64,000 nt of DNA from an uncultured Chloroflexota bacterium (GCA_902786265.1 CADACE010000022.1:1-64000); one strand, 5' to 3'. Shown: positions 53,301 through 61,955, counted from the stretch's first letter. Translations and numbers: made by a program. Notes: generated from the sequence alone by a model not told the origin.

Positions 53301-53783
53301 GAGCAGGATTACGAACGAAAACTCAACGCAGCCCGCAGCCGGGCGAACCTCGACACGCTCACGGGAGTGAAGAACAGAATTGCCTACGATAATATGTCGC
53401 AGATGCTGAACAGGCAGATCGAGCTGGGGCAATCCGTCCAATACGCCATCGTCCTCTGCCGGGTGGCCGGACTCGAGCAGGTCAACGAAACGGAAGGCCG
53501 TGAAGCGGGCAACCAGCTCATACGCGATGTCTGCAGTGTTGTCTGTAACACATTCAAACACAGTCCGGTTTTCCGGGTGGCAGGGGATCAGTTTGCCGCC
53601 ATCGTCCAGGGGCAGGATTATGAATCTGTCGATGAACTGGCTGGAAAGCTGAAAGAAGAGCACAGCGAAAACAATGCGTCCGGCGGTATCGTTATTGCCT
53701 GCGGAATGGCAAAATATGATGGGGCCGGAAGTGTGACTTCCGTATTTGAACACGCGGACGCCCTCTGCACTTCACAAAGCTAA
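50316..53783 (+). CDS. PAS-GGDEF-EAL cyclic-di-GMP protein with degenerate GGDEF domains
   Basis: 1155 residues, no membrane helix. N-terminal PAS-like domain (about 10-135), GGDEF-like domain (about 145-310; the signature is IGADHF), EAL domain (about 325-575; DEEALSRW, EITESI, DDFGSGYSSL and the KLD motif intact), two to three PAS-like domains in the middle (two are near copies, each with VSMKAVRMRT/VTLQAALVEE and IIGVSNVD/IIGVNNVD), and a second GGDEF-like domain at the C-terminus (signature VAGDQF). Both cyclase signatures are broken, the EAL is complete: a phosphodiesterase that lowers cyclic-di-GMP, perhaps sensing GTP through the dead cyclase domains. ATG 50316 has GGAGAG upstream. It lies inside the effector locus without an obvious partner. 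Confidence 0.85.
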   Translation: MERYHFTAEKQALMEGMQIPFAIFQRVDNRIVTIVVSNGFCELLGCGDRAKVYAMLDHDTFQNVHQDDAARLGNAVLRFMKNGGRFESVYRLKNPNGSGYLVIHAFGRQIFTETGEGLAQIWYADEGVYSEERNRERAELSESLSNALQEESILRASYYDYLTGLPSMTYFFDLAETDKQAIRAKGGNPVLLYMDFSGMKFYNTRYGFAEGDKLLRAFARILIKLFGAEHCCRIGADHFAVQTEETGLQEKIRELQDECRTMNDGKTLPLHIGIYPRETVSVHTSIACDRAKLACSALRGTYGMAVNYYSQNLHDDVEKRQYIIENLDRALSENWIRVYYQPIIRVANDQVCDEEALSRWIDPVRGFLSPADFIPALEESKLIYKLDLFVVEEVIKKIKKMAEAGMYALPQSVNLSRSDFDSCDIVEEIRRRVDDAGIDRSLLTIEITESIIGSDFEFMKEQVERFQRLGFRVWMDDFGSGYSSLDVLQSIHFDLIKLDMRFMQQFSSKDECRIILTELVKMAIGLGVETVCEGVEKSEQIEFLREIGCTKAQGYFYSKPLPLDDILGMVNSGKDIRFENPEETDYYATLGRINLYDMAVIASEGDDSFRRFFDTLPMAIMEVHDNKAKFSRCNKSYRDFSKRIFGVDIIGYEFDAAGVSGKRDSAFMGAVLRCARDGNRAMIDEPIDEKTTIHTFIRRIAVNPVTGTAAVAIAVLAIMEEKGDSGASFTDITRALSSDYINLYYVDIESEHFIEYTPNASREDLVLERRGADFFNASAKSAQLFIYKEDRDYFLGSFTKENVMRMLDEYGHFTLTYRLLVEGNPTYVSMKAVRMRTDKKHIIIGVSNVDAQMRQKEAIARLQAEQTTYSRVNALTKGFICIYTVDPVTGHYVEYSASMDYDGLDLDKEGDDFWTSAQKESVSHIFPEDVEKFQTLLTREKVMEEIEQRGTFTMQYRMFLGKEPKYVTLQAALVEEKDGPQLIIGVNNVDDLVRREQDYERKLNAARSRANLDTLTGVKNRIAYDNMSQMLNRQIELGQSVQYAIVLCRVAGLEQVNETEGREAGNQLIRDVCSVVCNTFKHSPVFRVAGDQFAAIVQGQDYESVDELAGKLKEEHSENNASGGIVIACGMAKYDGAGSVTSVFEHADALCTSQS

Positions 53784-53917
53784 AGAAGATTCTGTCAAAA
53801 ACCTAAGGTACCGCTGACCTGTCCCCCCGGGATAGGGAAATGGAGTTTTCCCCAATATTCTTCCGGTACTTTCTATCTATGCGCAAGTTTTGAAGATAAC
53901 AGGGACGTGCCAAAAGC

Positions 53918-54376
53918 TTACGCGCTGCCGGAAAGCCGGACCGCATCGGGAAAACGTTCGGATATAACACCCAGGACCAGGTTGATCAGGTAAAAGATCT
54001 CCTCCGCCATTTCCTCCGGATCCGCGTCTGTCGGGATGATGTAATTATATTTGTGATAAAGCTGCTTCTGCTGACGGTAAATGCCAAAAGCGCCGAGAGC
54101 GGCAGTCAGGTTCCAGTCCAGCAGCATTTCCTTCAGCGCTTCATAACCCGGCCCGATTTCCACGATCATCGTTGAATAGATCTCAAGCAGCAAAGCGTCA
54201 TCCGTATAGGGACCCATCATAATTTCCGTCAAAACAACGTCTCCGGCTTCTGTTACCGGCAGCAGTGCACGCAGCGTATTTCCGATCTGCGGCTCCACAC
54301 CTTCAAGTACGGCAGTCTGTACACCAACCTTTTTCAGTAAATTATCCAAAGCGTTTTGAAATTTATCTGCGTCCAT
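53918..54376 (-). CDS. Small acidic protein, candidate partner of the adjacent effector
   Basis: 152 residues. No recognised catalytic motif. The pattern (an amphipathic N-terminal helix, a strand-rich middle with DVVLTEIMMGPYTDDALLLEIYSTMIVEIG, then long helices and a Glu-rich EEMAEEIFYLINLVLG) is that of a small alpha/beta dimer, similar in general make-up to secretion chaperones and YbjN-like proteins. It begins 20 bp after the end of the DUF4157 gene on the same strand, the usual place for a chaperone or immunity protein. Function not shown. Confidence 0.5.
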   Translation of the reverse strand: MDADKFQNALDNLLKKVGVQTAVLEGVEPQIGNTLRALLPVTEAGDVVLTEIMMGPYTDDALLLEIYSTMIVEIGPGYEALKEMLLDWNLTAALGAFGIYRQQKQLYHKYNYIIPTDADPEEMAEEIFYLINLVLGVISERFPDAVRLSGSA

Positions 54377-54396
54377 TCATTCATCCCTTCGTGTTT

Positions 54397-57213
54397 TTAC
54401 GCTCCTCCGAGTTTTTCGGCGATCAGCTTCTGAGCGCCGGCAGCGTAACGGCCTTTCCTTCGGGAAACACCCAGCGCACCGATCACTTTATCGGCTAAGG
54501 TTTTTAATGGACCGGTTCCTTCAGCAATTTTCAGCAGGGTGCTCGCGCGGTCCGAATTGATCTTCTTAAAAGCCTGCATCCGGGTCTTCGCTTCAAATCC
54601 ATGCCCCTTGAGGATAATTTCTTTCGCTTCCTCGTCACTTATATTTTCACGCGGGAACATTGCCTTTACCCGTTTTATTTCTTTTTTCCAATCCTTAAAG
54701 CCCATTTCCTCCGCTGTAACATCTTTGCGGAGATGCGCCTTTTTCTTCTTGCCGTAAATGAAGTTGAAGATACCGACCCCGGCACCGGAAATACCCAGTA
54801 CCCCGGCAGTGATCGGTGCAAGCGGACCGGACAATAATGCGATACCGGTACCCAACGCGATTCCGCCTCCGACTGCTTTTAAACCACCGCCGGTACGGTG
54901 AAGCTCCCCTACTCTTCTTCCCTGCTTGAAGATCTTCATCAATTTTTCCTGATCTTCTGACTGGCTCCGTTTTTTTATTTTCCTGAGCGCTTTGATTTGA
55001 TCATCGATCGTATTGATGCTTTTTTGGCCGCGGATACCTTCATATGCACCGGTCATTACAGTGAGGCCGCCGGCCGCAACATTCAGTCCCGGGATCATGT
55101 TTTCTCCCCCGAATTGGCTTGCGGTCTTTAACATCCCGCCGACCATGGGAATCCCGCCCATATTCTTCATCATACCCAGACCGCTTGCAGCTGTATTTCC
55201 TAATGAAGACAGCGTGTCAAGCCCGGAACTGACGACATCCAATTTTCTTCCGCCGGCCTTCACGTTGCGGAAATTCCGTGATGTATCCACTATCCCGGTA
55301 GCAGTCCCGGCAAGCCCTGTCAGTACCCCTAATCCGCTGCTGGCAGCGCCCAGCGCGGGTTTGACATAAATTGTGTTTGCGTTTTGACTGCGCAGCAAAT
55401 TCTGATCATAAAATGCAGTCCCAAGCTGATCGACATTGTCCAGACCTTTTGCAATGCTGCTTAAAAGTTTACCTTTGTTGGACTTTTCCTTTATGGCACC
55501 AACTGTCGGATTTGATGGTATAAACTCATCAGCAAGCTGATCTGTCACATTCCCCGGCTGGCGGATGATCTGACTGCCATCATCCTCCTCAGAAATAACA
55601 TTTTCCCCCATGCCGCCCTGGTTTGAATGGGTCGAGATATAATTTTCCACAGCTGATTTTACAGCGCCATCGGAGACACTGCCTTCATCCTCATCCTTAT
55701 TGTCTGCAGAGATAATATTGTTATTGCTCTCCTTCATACCGGTAATGATGAAGGAACTGTCACTGACATCAGCATTTTCATTTGTTTTGGTCGATATAAG
55801 GTTCCCGGATATATCCTTCCCGTTCTTCGGAATATTATTACTTTCCGGAAGACCTTCCAGAAAGAAGCTGTTCTCATCACCATCTATTTTTCCTGAAGAA
55901 ATGTTATCATTTTCCGAACGGATCAGATTTGGCTGCTCAGATTCATTGTCTGCTTCGCTGAAGATATTATTTAAATTATCATTCTTACGCTTATACACAG
56001 CAGCCATTCTGTCAAGCCTGGTCTTCTTTTTCTTGTATAATGTTTTATAATAATCTTTGCTTATCTTTTCCGTGTAGGGCCGGTCCTTGATTCCCTTATC
56101 GGTCATCACGAATTTGTTTTTGGCTGTTATCCCTTCATTGAAAATCATTACAGCCTGGTTAAGCGGATCGTTATTCTTTCTGTCAGCCAGCTGCAGTTCA
56201 TTCATCCACTGCCGGAACTCATCATCATGCTCATGTTCCTGTTCGATTTTTTTGACGAGCTGATAATAAAGTTTAAAATTTCTTCCGTATATGCCGTTCG
56301 CTGCACGATAACTGTTCTCGGCCGCAGATATCTGGTAACGCTGATTGAGGTCACCAAATATTTTGACCAACTCTTTCGCAGCCTGCTGGCGTCTGTCTAA
56401 AAGCTCTTTGTATGTTTCTTTGGATATGGAACGGATCTGTGAATCATAATTCTCTTTATCGTCCCGGCTGACGTAATCCTTCTTTTTTACCGTCAGATTT
56501 GCCGCACTTCGTTTCGCGGCAATCCTTGCATATTCCTGATCCTGCTTTTCACTTCCTTTTTCACGGATCATGCCCCTGTTAGCCCTGTTGATCCTTTTCA
56601 TTTCGCTTTCATATGTTTTGGCATATTGGGCATCCCGCTCAGCATTTTCTCTTTCTTTAGAAGCGGCAAACCCTGCCTGGATCCGAAAAAGGCTGTCCGC
56701 GATATCGGCAGAATTCTGCTCATTATCATATTTCGACTTTTTCTTACCGAACGGCCATAATGACCACATCTGAACGGTACCGGGAGCTACAGATTGCCTG
56801 ACCGGTCCTCCTGCTGCCCCCTGCTGCGCAGTGTGGACCAGTTCATGCGCGGCCACACGCGGTTCAAACCCGCCTTTGCCGAAATAGATATCGTTCCGCT
56901 GCGTAAAAGCCCTTGCCCCCAGAGCTTCGTTTCTGCGGACACTGTCCGGTCCGCTGTGGAAACGCACTGAGGAAAAATCAGATCCCAGGCGACTCCCCAT
57001 TTCTCTCAGGACAGAATTGGGCGTACCGGAGGTGATTCCCGCGGAAAGCCGGTCTGCCTCATCTTCCGCGGCAGACATCCGGGGTCCCATCATTTCTCTC
57101 ATGACGCTGTTAGGCATTCCGGAATAATTCATTTCCCGGCTGAGATGCTCATCCGAACGGGACCTGGCTTCTTGCTTTATATCCTGATTCTCTTTGTCAG
57201 CCTGATATGACAT
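54397..57213 (-). CDS. DUF4157 effector with hydrophobic C-terminal domain (4)
   Basis: 938 residues. DUF4157 (about 35-150) with AAHELVHTAQQGAA, then a charged coiled middle (about 170-430), a low-complexity acidic linker with two copies of a unit containing SFFLEGLPESNN/SFIITGMKESNN (about 430-570), and a Gly/Ala-rich hydrophobic region (about 610-820; GLGVLTGLAGTATGIV, AVGGGIALGTGIALLSGPLAPITAG) that could insert in a membrane. The C-terminus is basic and helical. It lacks the second zinc site of the other three, so it probably acts by a different mechanism, such as pore formation. GAGGTT upstream of the ATG supports the start. Confidence 0.75.
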   Translation of the reverse strand: MSYQADKENQDIKQEARSRSDEHLSREMNYSGMPNSVMREMMGPRMSAAEDEADRLSAGITSGTPNSVLREMGSRLGSDFSSVRFHSGPDSVRRNEALGARAFTQRNDIYFGKGGFEPRVAAHELVHTAQQGAAGGPVRQSVAPGTVQMWSLWPFGKKKSKYDNEQNSADIADSLFRIQAGFAASKERENAERDAQYAKTYESEMKRINRANRGMIREKGSEKQDQEYARIAAKRSAANLTVKKKDYVSRDDKENYDSQIRSISKETYKELLDRRQQAAKELVKIFGDLNQRYQISAAENSYRAANGIYGRNFKLYYQLVKKIEQEHEHDDEFRQWMNELQLADRKNNDPLNQAVMIFNEGITAKNKFVMTDKGIKDRPYTEKISKDYYKTLYKKKKTRLDRMAAVYKRKNDNLNNIFSEADNESEQPNLIRSENDNISSGKIDGDENSFFLEGLPESNNIPKNGKDISGNLISTKTNENADVSDSSFIITGMKESNNNIISADNKDEDEGSVSDGAVKSAVENYISTHSNQGGMGENVISEEDDGSQIIRQPGNVTDQLADEFIPSNPTVGAIKEKSNKGKLLSSIAKGLDNVDQLGTAFYDQNLLRSQNANTIYVKPALGAASSGLGVLTGLAGTATGIVDTSRNFRNVKAGGRKLDVVSSGLDTLSSLGNTAASGLGMMKNMGGIPMVGGMLKTASQFGGENMIPGLNVAAGGLTVMTGAYEGIRGQKSINTIDDQIKALRKIKKRSQSEDQEKLMKIFKQGRRVGELHRTGGGLKAVGGGIALGTGIALLSGPLAPITAGVLGISGAGVGIFNFIYGKKKKAHLRKDVTAEEMGFKDWKKEIKRVKAMFPRENISDEEAKEIILKGHGFEAKTRMQAFKKINSDRASTLLKIAEGTGPLKTLADKVIGALGVSRRKGRYAAGAQKLIAEKLGGA

Positions 57214-57396
57214 TTTTTAACCTCGTCTGGTACTAAAACAAGTATAACACTGAAAACCGGGATTATTTTCAATTAAAAATAAAAATTCTTTCCTGACTGA
57301 CAACAGGTTCGAAATTTCCGGAATTGATCTGATTAAAGATTTTCCGCTGTTCCTGTACCTTTAGCGATCCCTTCTGTCACAAAAACAAAATAAATG

Positions 57397-57424
57397 TTGA
57401 CAAAATATTTAGTTAGTATATACT
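57397..57424 (+). promoter_or_regulatory. Sigma-A type promoter of the DUF3793 gene
   Basis: TTGACA (57397-57402), 16-bp spacer and TATACT (57419-57424) match the housekeeping consensus closely. Transcription would start near 57431. Confidence 0.65.
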
Positions 57425-57454
57425 AATTCTATATAAGTTAGTTATATATAACTA
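57413..57454. promoter_or_regulatory. Two palindromes overlapping the promoter
   Basis: TTAGTATATACTAA (57413-57426) covers the -10 box and TAGTTATATATAACTA (57439-57454) lies just after the predicted start. Both are perfect palindromes, spaced about two helical turns centre to centre, and look like operators for a repressor of GntR or similar type. Confidence 0.45.
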
Positions 57455-57476
57455 TTGAAATCTTATGGAGGTGAAA

Positions 57477-58025
57477 ATGTCAGATGAACAGGTGATCCGC
57501 CATTGTGCCCCTACACTGGCGAGCATAAAAACCGCCAATTTGTTCAGCAGTTTTTTTGTCAGCAGACAGGAGATGCTCAATCACGTACGAAACCTGAATT
57601 TTCGTTTAAGGGGAAAGGGGCTGCGCGTGCTGGCTCTTCTTTACAAAGATCACCGGGGATTGATTTATGTATATCGCCCGGATAAGCTTTCAAAGGATCT
57701 TCAGAATGAGCTTGCGAAAAGCCTGCTTTACGAATGCGGTTACACCTGTACTGATGAGAATAAATGTATTCAAAAACTGATCGAAAGGCTTGCGCATGAG
57801 TCGGATTTTCCCCATGAAATCGGATTGTTCCTCGGTTACCCGCCGGAAGATGTTGACGGCTTTATCAACCGCCGGAATGAATGCAAATTTTGCGGTTTCT
57901 GGAAGGTATACGGGGATGTTGAAGCGGCACAGAAGCTGTTTTCCCGCTATCGTAAATGCACAAATATTTATTGCAGGCTTTGTCAGGAAGGCGAAAGCAT
58001 CGAAAAGCTGACAGTTGCCGCATAA
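57477..58025 (+). CDS. DUF3793-family protein
   Basis: 182 residues. The family marks HCAPTLASIKTANLF, LYKDHRGLIYVYRP, EIGLFLGYPPEDVDGFI and the Cys-rich segment CKFCGFWKVYGD ... CTNIYCRLC are all present. DUF3793 proteins occur in anaerobic Clostridia and often lie near flavodoxin or metal-homeostasis genes; the biochemical role is not known. ATG 57477 follows GGAGGTG by four bases; an ATG at 57465 lies inside that ribosome site and is rejected. Confidence 0.8.
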   Translation: MSDEQVIRHCAPTLASIKTANLFSSFFVSRQEMLNHVRNLNFRLRGKGLRVLALLYKDHRGLIYVYRPDKLSKDLQNELAKSLLYECGYTCTDENKCIQKLIERLAHESDFPHEIGLFLGYPPEDVDGFINRRNECKFCGFWKVYGDVEAAQKLFSRYRKCTNIYCRLCQEGESIEKLTVAA

Positions 58026-58062
58026 AAACTTATTTACAGCAATAAAAAAGGAGTTGATCAAA

Positions 58063-59718
58063 ATGAAAAAAATGATTTCCATGTTGTTGACCGCGGCCAT
58101 TTTCGCCGCAATGCTCTGCGTTCCGGTTTTTGCTGAAACCGATGAACGTTTGGAATCTCTGCAGGGCAGTTATATTGAACTGTTTCCCGAGTTCGCCAAA
58201 GAAGAATTTCATGATTACTGGCTTGAATGTATCGGGAATTATGTGGATGATCCGGAAACGGCAGAAATGTATTATCACATGCTGATCGACATCTGTATGG
58301 GCAAATTGAAGGGGCAGGAAGCCATAGATGCATATACTGACGATCCGGAATCAATTGCTTTCAACTGTTTTTTCTCAGACGGCATAGTAAAAATTTCAAT
58401 TGACGGAGATGTCATCAGCGGTTTTGACGCGGATGGGAATGAGGTTTTCAGTCACACCTACAGCTACACCACAGATGTTCCCATTAATGTCGGCGGGATG
58501 AACTTAGAAGGTATGACTTTCCACATTTATAAGGCTGATGAAGAAAATGATGCCTTTACCTATTTCGCTTTTGCTGACGATACTCCCGCTGAAAGCTACC
58601 ATCTGGAATTCCGCTATGGCCCGAATATTGAAAATATCGGGTCATATTACGAGGGTGAATACGCATACTGGCTGGCTGGAGCGATCTCTGCGGATTACGC
58701 CGAAAGCAGCATGATGCAGGATTGTATCAAATTATACGTTGATGAAAATATGGCTGAATTGAGCGCTGAAGAATCTTCCGTGATCGAAATCGCGACAGCG
58801 GAAGAGCTGGCTGCCGTTAATGAAAACCTCTCCGGAAACTATGTGCTGACAGCCGATATCGACCTTGCCGGTGCTGAATGGACGCCGATCGGCACCTGGG
58901 TTCCTTCCGGCGAAACTGAAGAGGAGCAGGAAATTCCTTCCCCGGACCATGCTTTTACCGGAACTTTTGACGGCAATGGTCATACCATCAGCAACCTGAA
59001 GATCGATCAGCCGCAGGGTCTGGCTTTGGGTTTGTTTGGCTGCATCGCAAATGCTGAGGTCCGTAATTTCACGGTTGAAAATGCCGCGGTTGACGGTTCT
59101 TTGATGTCAGCGGGTATCGTCGGATATTCGTTCATGTCCACAGTTGACAACGTCACGCTGGTCAACGGGAAGGTAACAGCTCATATGGGCGAAATGTCTT
59201 CCGAAGGTATGTTCGGCGGAATTGTCGGCGCAGGTATGGGATCTCTGATCACCAACTGCACGGCCGAAGCCGATATCATCATTCCTGACGGAATGGCTAA
59301 TGCAGGCATTATCGGCGGCGGTCTGGAGATGACAAATGTCAGCGGCTGCTATGCCACCGGTACAGTCACAGCCGGAAATGACTGCTATGGTCTGGGCGGG
59401 ATCTCCGGATGCGGTTTCGCCGCGGATTATTTCAAAGAAAATACCGCAGAAATTGTTATGATCACCGCGGGTAAGAACTGCTTCTGGATCGGCGGCATCA
59501 CCGGATATGCCGGCGGATATGAAAATGAGGAATTCGGCATGCCGGTCACGGTTTTTGAAAAATGCAGTGTGAAAAATGTCGTTATCGCCGCTGAAGGAGC
59601 GGAAGGTGTGGGTGAAATTGTCGGTGCTCCTTTCTTCAGTGAAGAGGCCGCAAAAGCAAACGGCGCACCGTTTGACCAGCCGACAGTTTACAAACTGGCT
59701 GACTGTACCGCGGAATAA
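58063..59718 (+). CDS. Secreted GLUG-repeat (right-handed beta-helix) protein
   Basis: 551 residues. Signal peptide MKKMISMLLTAAIFAAMLCVPVFA, an N-terminal domain of about 210 residues, then TADIDLAGAEWTPIG with FTGTFDGNGHTISNLKI, the standard entry to GLUG/beta-helix proteins, followed by several 25-40-residue repeats (GIVGYSFMSTVDNVTLVNGKV, GGIVGAGMGSLITNC, AGIIGGGLEMTNVSGC, GGISGCGF). No LPXTG or membrane anchor. Probably an adhesin-type or surface-binding secreted protein; ligand unknown. ATG 58063 follows AGGAG by ten bases. A strong terminator follows. Confidence 0.8.
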   Translation: MKKMISMLLTAAIFAAMLCVPVFAETDERLESLQGSYIELFPEFAKEEFHDYWLECIGNYVDDPETAEMYYHMLIDICMGKLKGQEAIDAYTDDPESIAFNCFFSDGIVKISIDGDVISGFDADGNEVFSHTYSYTTDVPINVGGMNLEGMTFHIYKADEENDAFTYFAFADDTPAESYHLEFRYGPNIENIGSYYEGEYAYWLAGAISADYAESSMMQDCIKLYVDENMAELSAEESSVIEIATAEELAAVNENLSGNYVLTADIDLAGAEWTPIGTWVPSGETEEEQEIPSPDHAFTGTFDGNGHTISNLKIDQPQGLALGLFGCIANAEVRNFTVENAAVDGSLMSAGIVGYSFMSTVDNVTLVNGKVTAHMGEMSSEGMFGGIVGAGMGSLITNCTAEADIIIPDGMANAGIIGGGLEMTNVSGCYATGTVTAGNDCYGLGGISGCGFAADYFKENTAEIVMITAGKNCFWIGGITGYAGGYENEEFGMPVTVFEKCSVKNVVIAAEGAEGVGEIVGAPFFSEEAAKANGAPFDQPTVYKLADCTAE

Positions 59719-59777
59719 AGCATTAAACAGCTGTAAAGGAATTAATGCGGTTCCGGTATTCCGGCTGAACAGTGAAA

Positions 59778-59818
59778 AAGATCCGGTGAAGCAAAACCTC
59801 ACCGGATCTTATTTTTTT
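59778..59818 (+). terminator. Strong intrinsic terminator of the GLUG gene
   Basis: AAGATCCGGTGA (59778-59789) and TCACCGGATCTT (59799-59810) form a perfect 12-bp stem, followed by ATTTTTTT. Confidence 0.85.
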
Positions 59819-59852
59819 CATAACCCATCCGGAGAAGCACAAGAGAGAATTC

Positions 59853-61106
59853 TCACTCGCCGGGGATGAGGATTTTGACTATCGTACCGCTCTCTTCACC
59901 GGAGCTGATCGTCAGCGTACCGCCGCACATCATTTTAAGGCGTTTGCGTATGTTTTCGAGCGCGATATGAGGTTCATCATTATCAGAGGATTTGAAACCG
60001 GGACCGGTATTCTTCACGATGATCTCACTGCCGTTTTCGGTCTCCCGGGTCTGAACCGTAATATAAAGTGAATCGAGTTCCGGGTCGATCCCGTGCTTTA
60101 CAGCGTTTTCCACGATCGGCTGAAGCGTCAGCGGCGGAATACGGAACATTATATGCGGCGTGTCAAATTCCACAAACAACTTATCGGCAAAGCGAACCTG
60201 CTCCACCGCGAGATAAGCTTTTGTATGCTCCAGTTCGCTTGAAAACGGGATCATATTTTCTTTGACGACCGCGTCAAAATTCCGGCGCAGGTAGGTAGTA
60301 AAATCAAGAATGACCTGCTGTGCTTTGACGGCATCCTGTTCACAGAGATAATAGATACTTGTCATGGTGTTGAAGATGAAATGCGGACGCATCTCCAAAA
60401 CCATGATCTGGGATCTTTGTTTCACGATTTCCTCCTGCTGACGAATATACTGTTCCATCAGATCCCAGACAGTAAAACTCAGCATAACCAATACGGAGAG
60501 AGCTGACGCGAAAACGATCTGATACAATCCGTAAAAACATATTTGGAGGATCATCGCTGTCATCGGAAAAAGAAAGCAGAGCAGAAGCGCCGTAAACTGT
60601 TTCCGGTTCAGGTAATCCTTCTTTCTGATGAGATAAACCAGATTAATAAACATGATCAATACCGGAGAAACAAGCAGCAGAGGGTAAAAAGGTCCCCGAT
60701 GATATACATTGTCCGGTGTGTAATAGTAGATGACGGTCGTAAACTGAGTGACGCAGAGCATTACAAAATAGAAAGACCACAAAAAGAACACCGTGCGAAA
60801 AACCGGACTTTTCCGCCAATCCATCCCCTGAAGGAAGAGCATATACCAGGTGAGCATCGGCATGATCACGGATGAGAAAAATGAATCCAGGAACAGCGTG
60901 ACCTGTGAGAGAACATAATGTCCGGAAAGCTGATTTACAATATCAGCGGTGATGTACAGAAACAGAACAGAATACATGCTGAGGAAAAATATTCTTTTCT
61001 TTCTGTCCATTACACGGTTTACCATCGTGAACAGCAATCCGAGCAGCATCAGCATGAAAGCCGCTGCTGCTCCTGAAAAATTTATCAGTGATATCAGATC
61101 ATACAT
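59853..61106 (-). CDS. LytS/HPK10-type membrane sensor histidine kinase
   Basis: 417 residues. Six predicted membrane helices in the first 210 residues, then the dimerisation segment with MRPHFIFNTMTSIYYL (phosphoacceptor His at about 246) and the ATPase domain with LQPIVENAVKHGI (N box) and IVKNTGPGF (G box). This is the family that controls LytTR-type regulators. The partner regulator at 61207 lies 100 bp away on the same strand; no C-terminal receiver is present. The outer signal is unknown. Confidence 0.85.
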   Translation of the reverse strand: MYDLISLINFSGAAAAFMLMLLGLLFTMVNRVMDRKKRIFFLSMYSVLFLYITADIVNQLSGHYVLSQVTLFLDSFFSSVIMPMLTWYMLFLQGMDWRKSPVFRTVFFLWSFYFVMLCVTQFTTVIYYYTPDNVYHRGPFYPLLLVSPVLIMFINLVYLIRKKDYLNRKQFTALLLCFLFPMTAMILQICFYGLYQIVFASALSVLVMLSFTVWDLMEQYIRQQEEIVKQRSQIMVLEMRPHFIFNTMTSIYYLCEQDAVKAQQVILDFTTYLRRNFDAVVKENMIPFSSELEHTKAYLAVEQVRFADKLFVEFDTPHIMFRIPPLTLQPIVENAVKHGIDPELDSLYITVQTRETENGSEIIVKNTGPGFKSSDNDEPHIALENIRKRLKMMCGGTLTISSGEESGTIVKILIPGE

Positions 61107-61206
61107 ATTTTCTTGTAAAATAAATCGTGTTAATTGATATCCATTACAGCTTCATACAGTTTTATGCGGATCATCCATTGATGCAGATCAGTCCGGGATT
61201 TTTCCA

Positions 61207-61788
61207 TTAAATTCCCTGGAACGGGTATCGCATAAGAGGAAGCTGATCCTTTACTTTTTCCACGGTCAGCGGTTTCAGCAAAAAGCCACAGGCACCGGTT
61301 GACCATGCGTCAAAGGAATAATCGATGTAAGAAGTCAGAAAAACAACATTTGTGTGCGGATTGATCTTCAGCAATTCCTGACAGATATCCAGACCGTTGT
61401 TTTTTCCCAATTCAATATCCAGAAAGGCCAGTGACACAGGGTTTGACCTTGCGAATTCCAGGGCGGCAGAAGGCTTTTCAAAACCGTGGATCGCCGCTTC
61501 CGGCAGGGATTGCTGCAAAACCGGCATGCCTCCGGTAAGGATGATCTTTTCGTCATCCAACAGTATAACGATCGGCTTTTCACCTTCCTCGTCATCAGAC
61601 ATGAGTAATGCGCCCGCATCCACACCGAGCAAATCGGCGATACCGGAGAGCATCTTGACATCCGGCATCCGTGTGCCGTTTTCCCATCTTACAACAGTGG
61701 TCCTGTCAATAAACAGCATATTCGCGACCTGCTGCTGTGTATAGCCTTTTTCAATTCGCCACTTACGCAAAATTTCAGCAAAAGACAT
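61207..61788 (-). CDS. Response regulator with N-terminal HTH and C-terminal receiver
   Basis: 193 residues. XRE-type HTH (1-60: KWRIEKGYTQQQVANMLFIDRTTVVRWENG) followed by a CheY-like receiver (about 70-180): acidic pair LLDDEK, phospho-acceptor in FLDIEL, Thr in FLTSYID and Lys in FLLKPL. Most response regulators have the receiver first, and LytS partners usually carry a LytTR DNA-binding domain; here an XRE domain comes first and nothing follows. GGTGGGGGAC sits just before the ATG. It very probably takes its phosphate from the neighbouring sensor kinase. Confidence 0.75.
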   Translation of the reverse strand: MSFAEILRKWRIEKGYTQQQVANMLFIDRTTVVRWENGTRMPDVKMLSGIADLLGVDAGALLMSDDEEGEKPIVILLDDEKIILTGGMPVLQQSLPEAAIHGFEKPSAALEFARSNPVSLAFLDIELGKNNGLDICQELLKINPHTNVVFLTSYIDYSFDAWSTGACGFLLKPLTVEKVKDQLPLMRYPFQGI

Positions 61789-61862
61789 AAGTCCCCCACC
61801 TCATTATAATACCCGATCATAAAATGGAGAAACAAATTGAAAAACTTAAACCAGACAGGTAA

Positions 61863-61955
61863 AACCACGACAAATATGTCGAGAAAATAACGAACCTTGA
61901 CAATTCAGAAGAAAGTCTGCCGGATAGAGTCCTTCGCAAGGGCGCCGAATCAGAA
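61863..61955. repeat. Dispersed repeat, copy B
   Basis: Matches 22523-22613 with a small insertion (shared AATATGTCG, GAAAATAACG, GCCGGATAGA, GAATCAG). It lies in the 315-bp gap upstream of the response regulator gene; nothing else is seen in that gap. Confidence 0.6.

Noticed and set aside
41476-57213. Contractile injection or type VI secretion system
   Set aside because: DUF4157 suggests such cargo, but no sheath, tube, baseplate, spike or AAA+ ATPase gene is encoded in the window.
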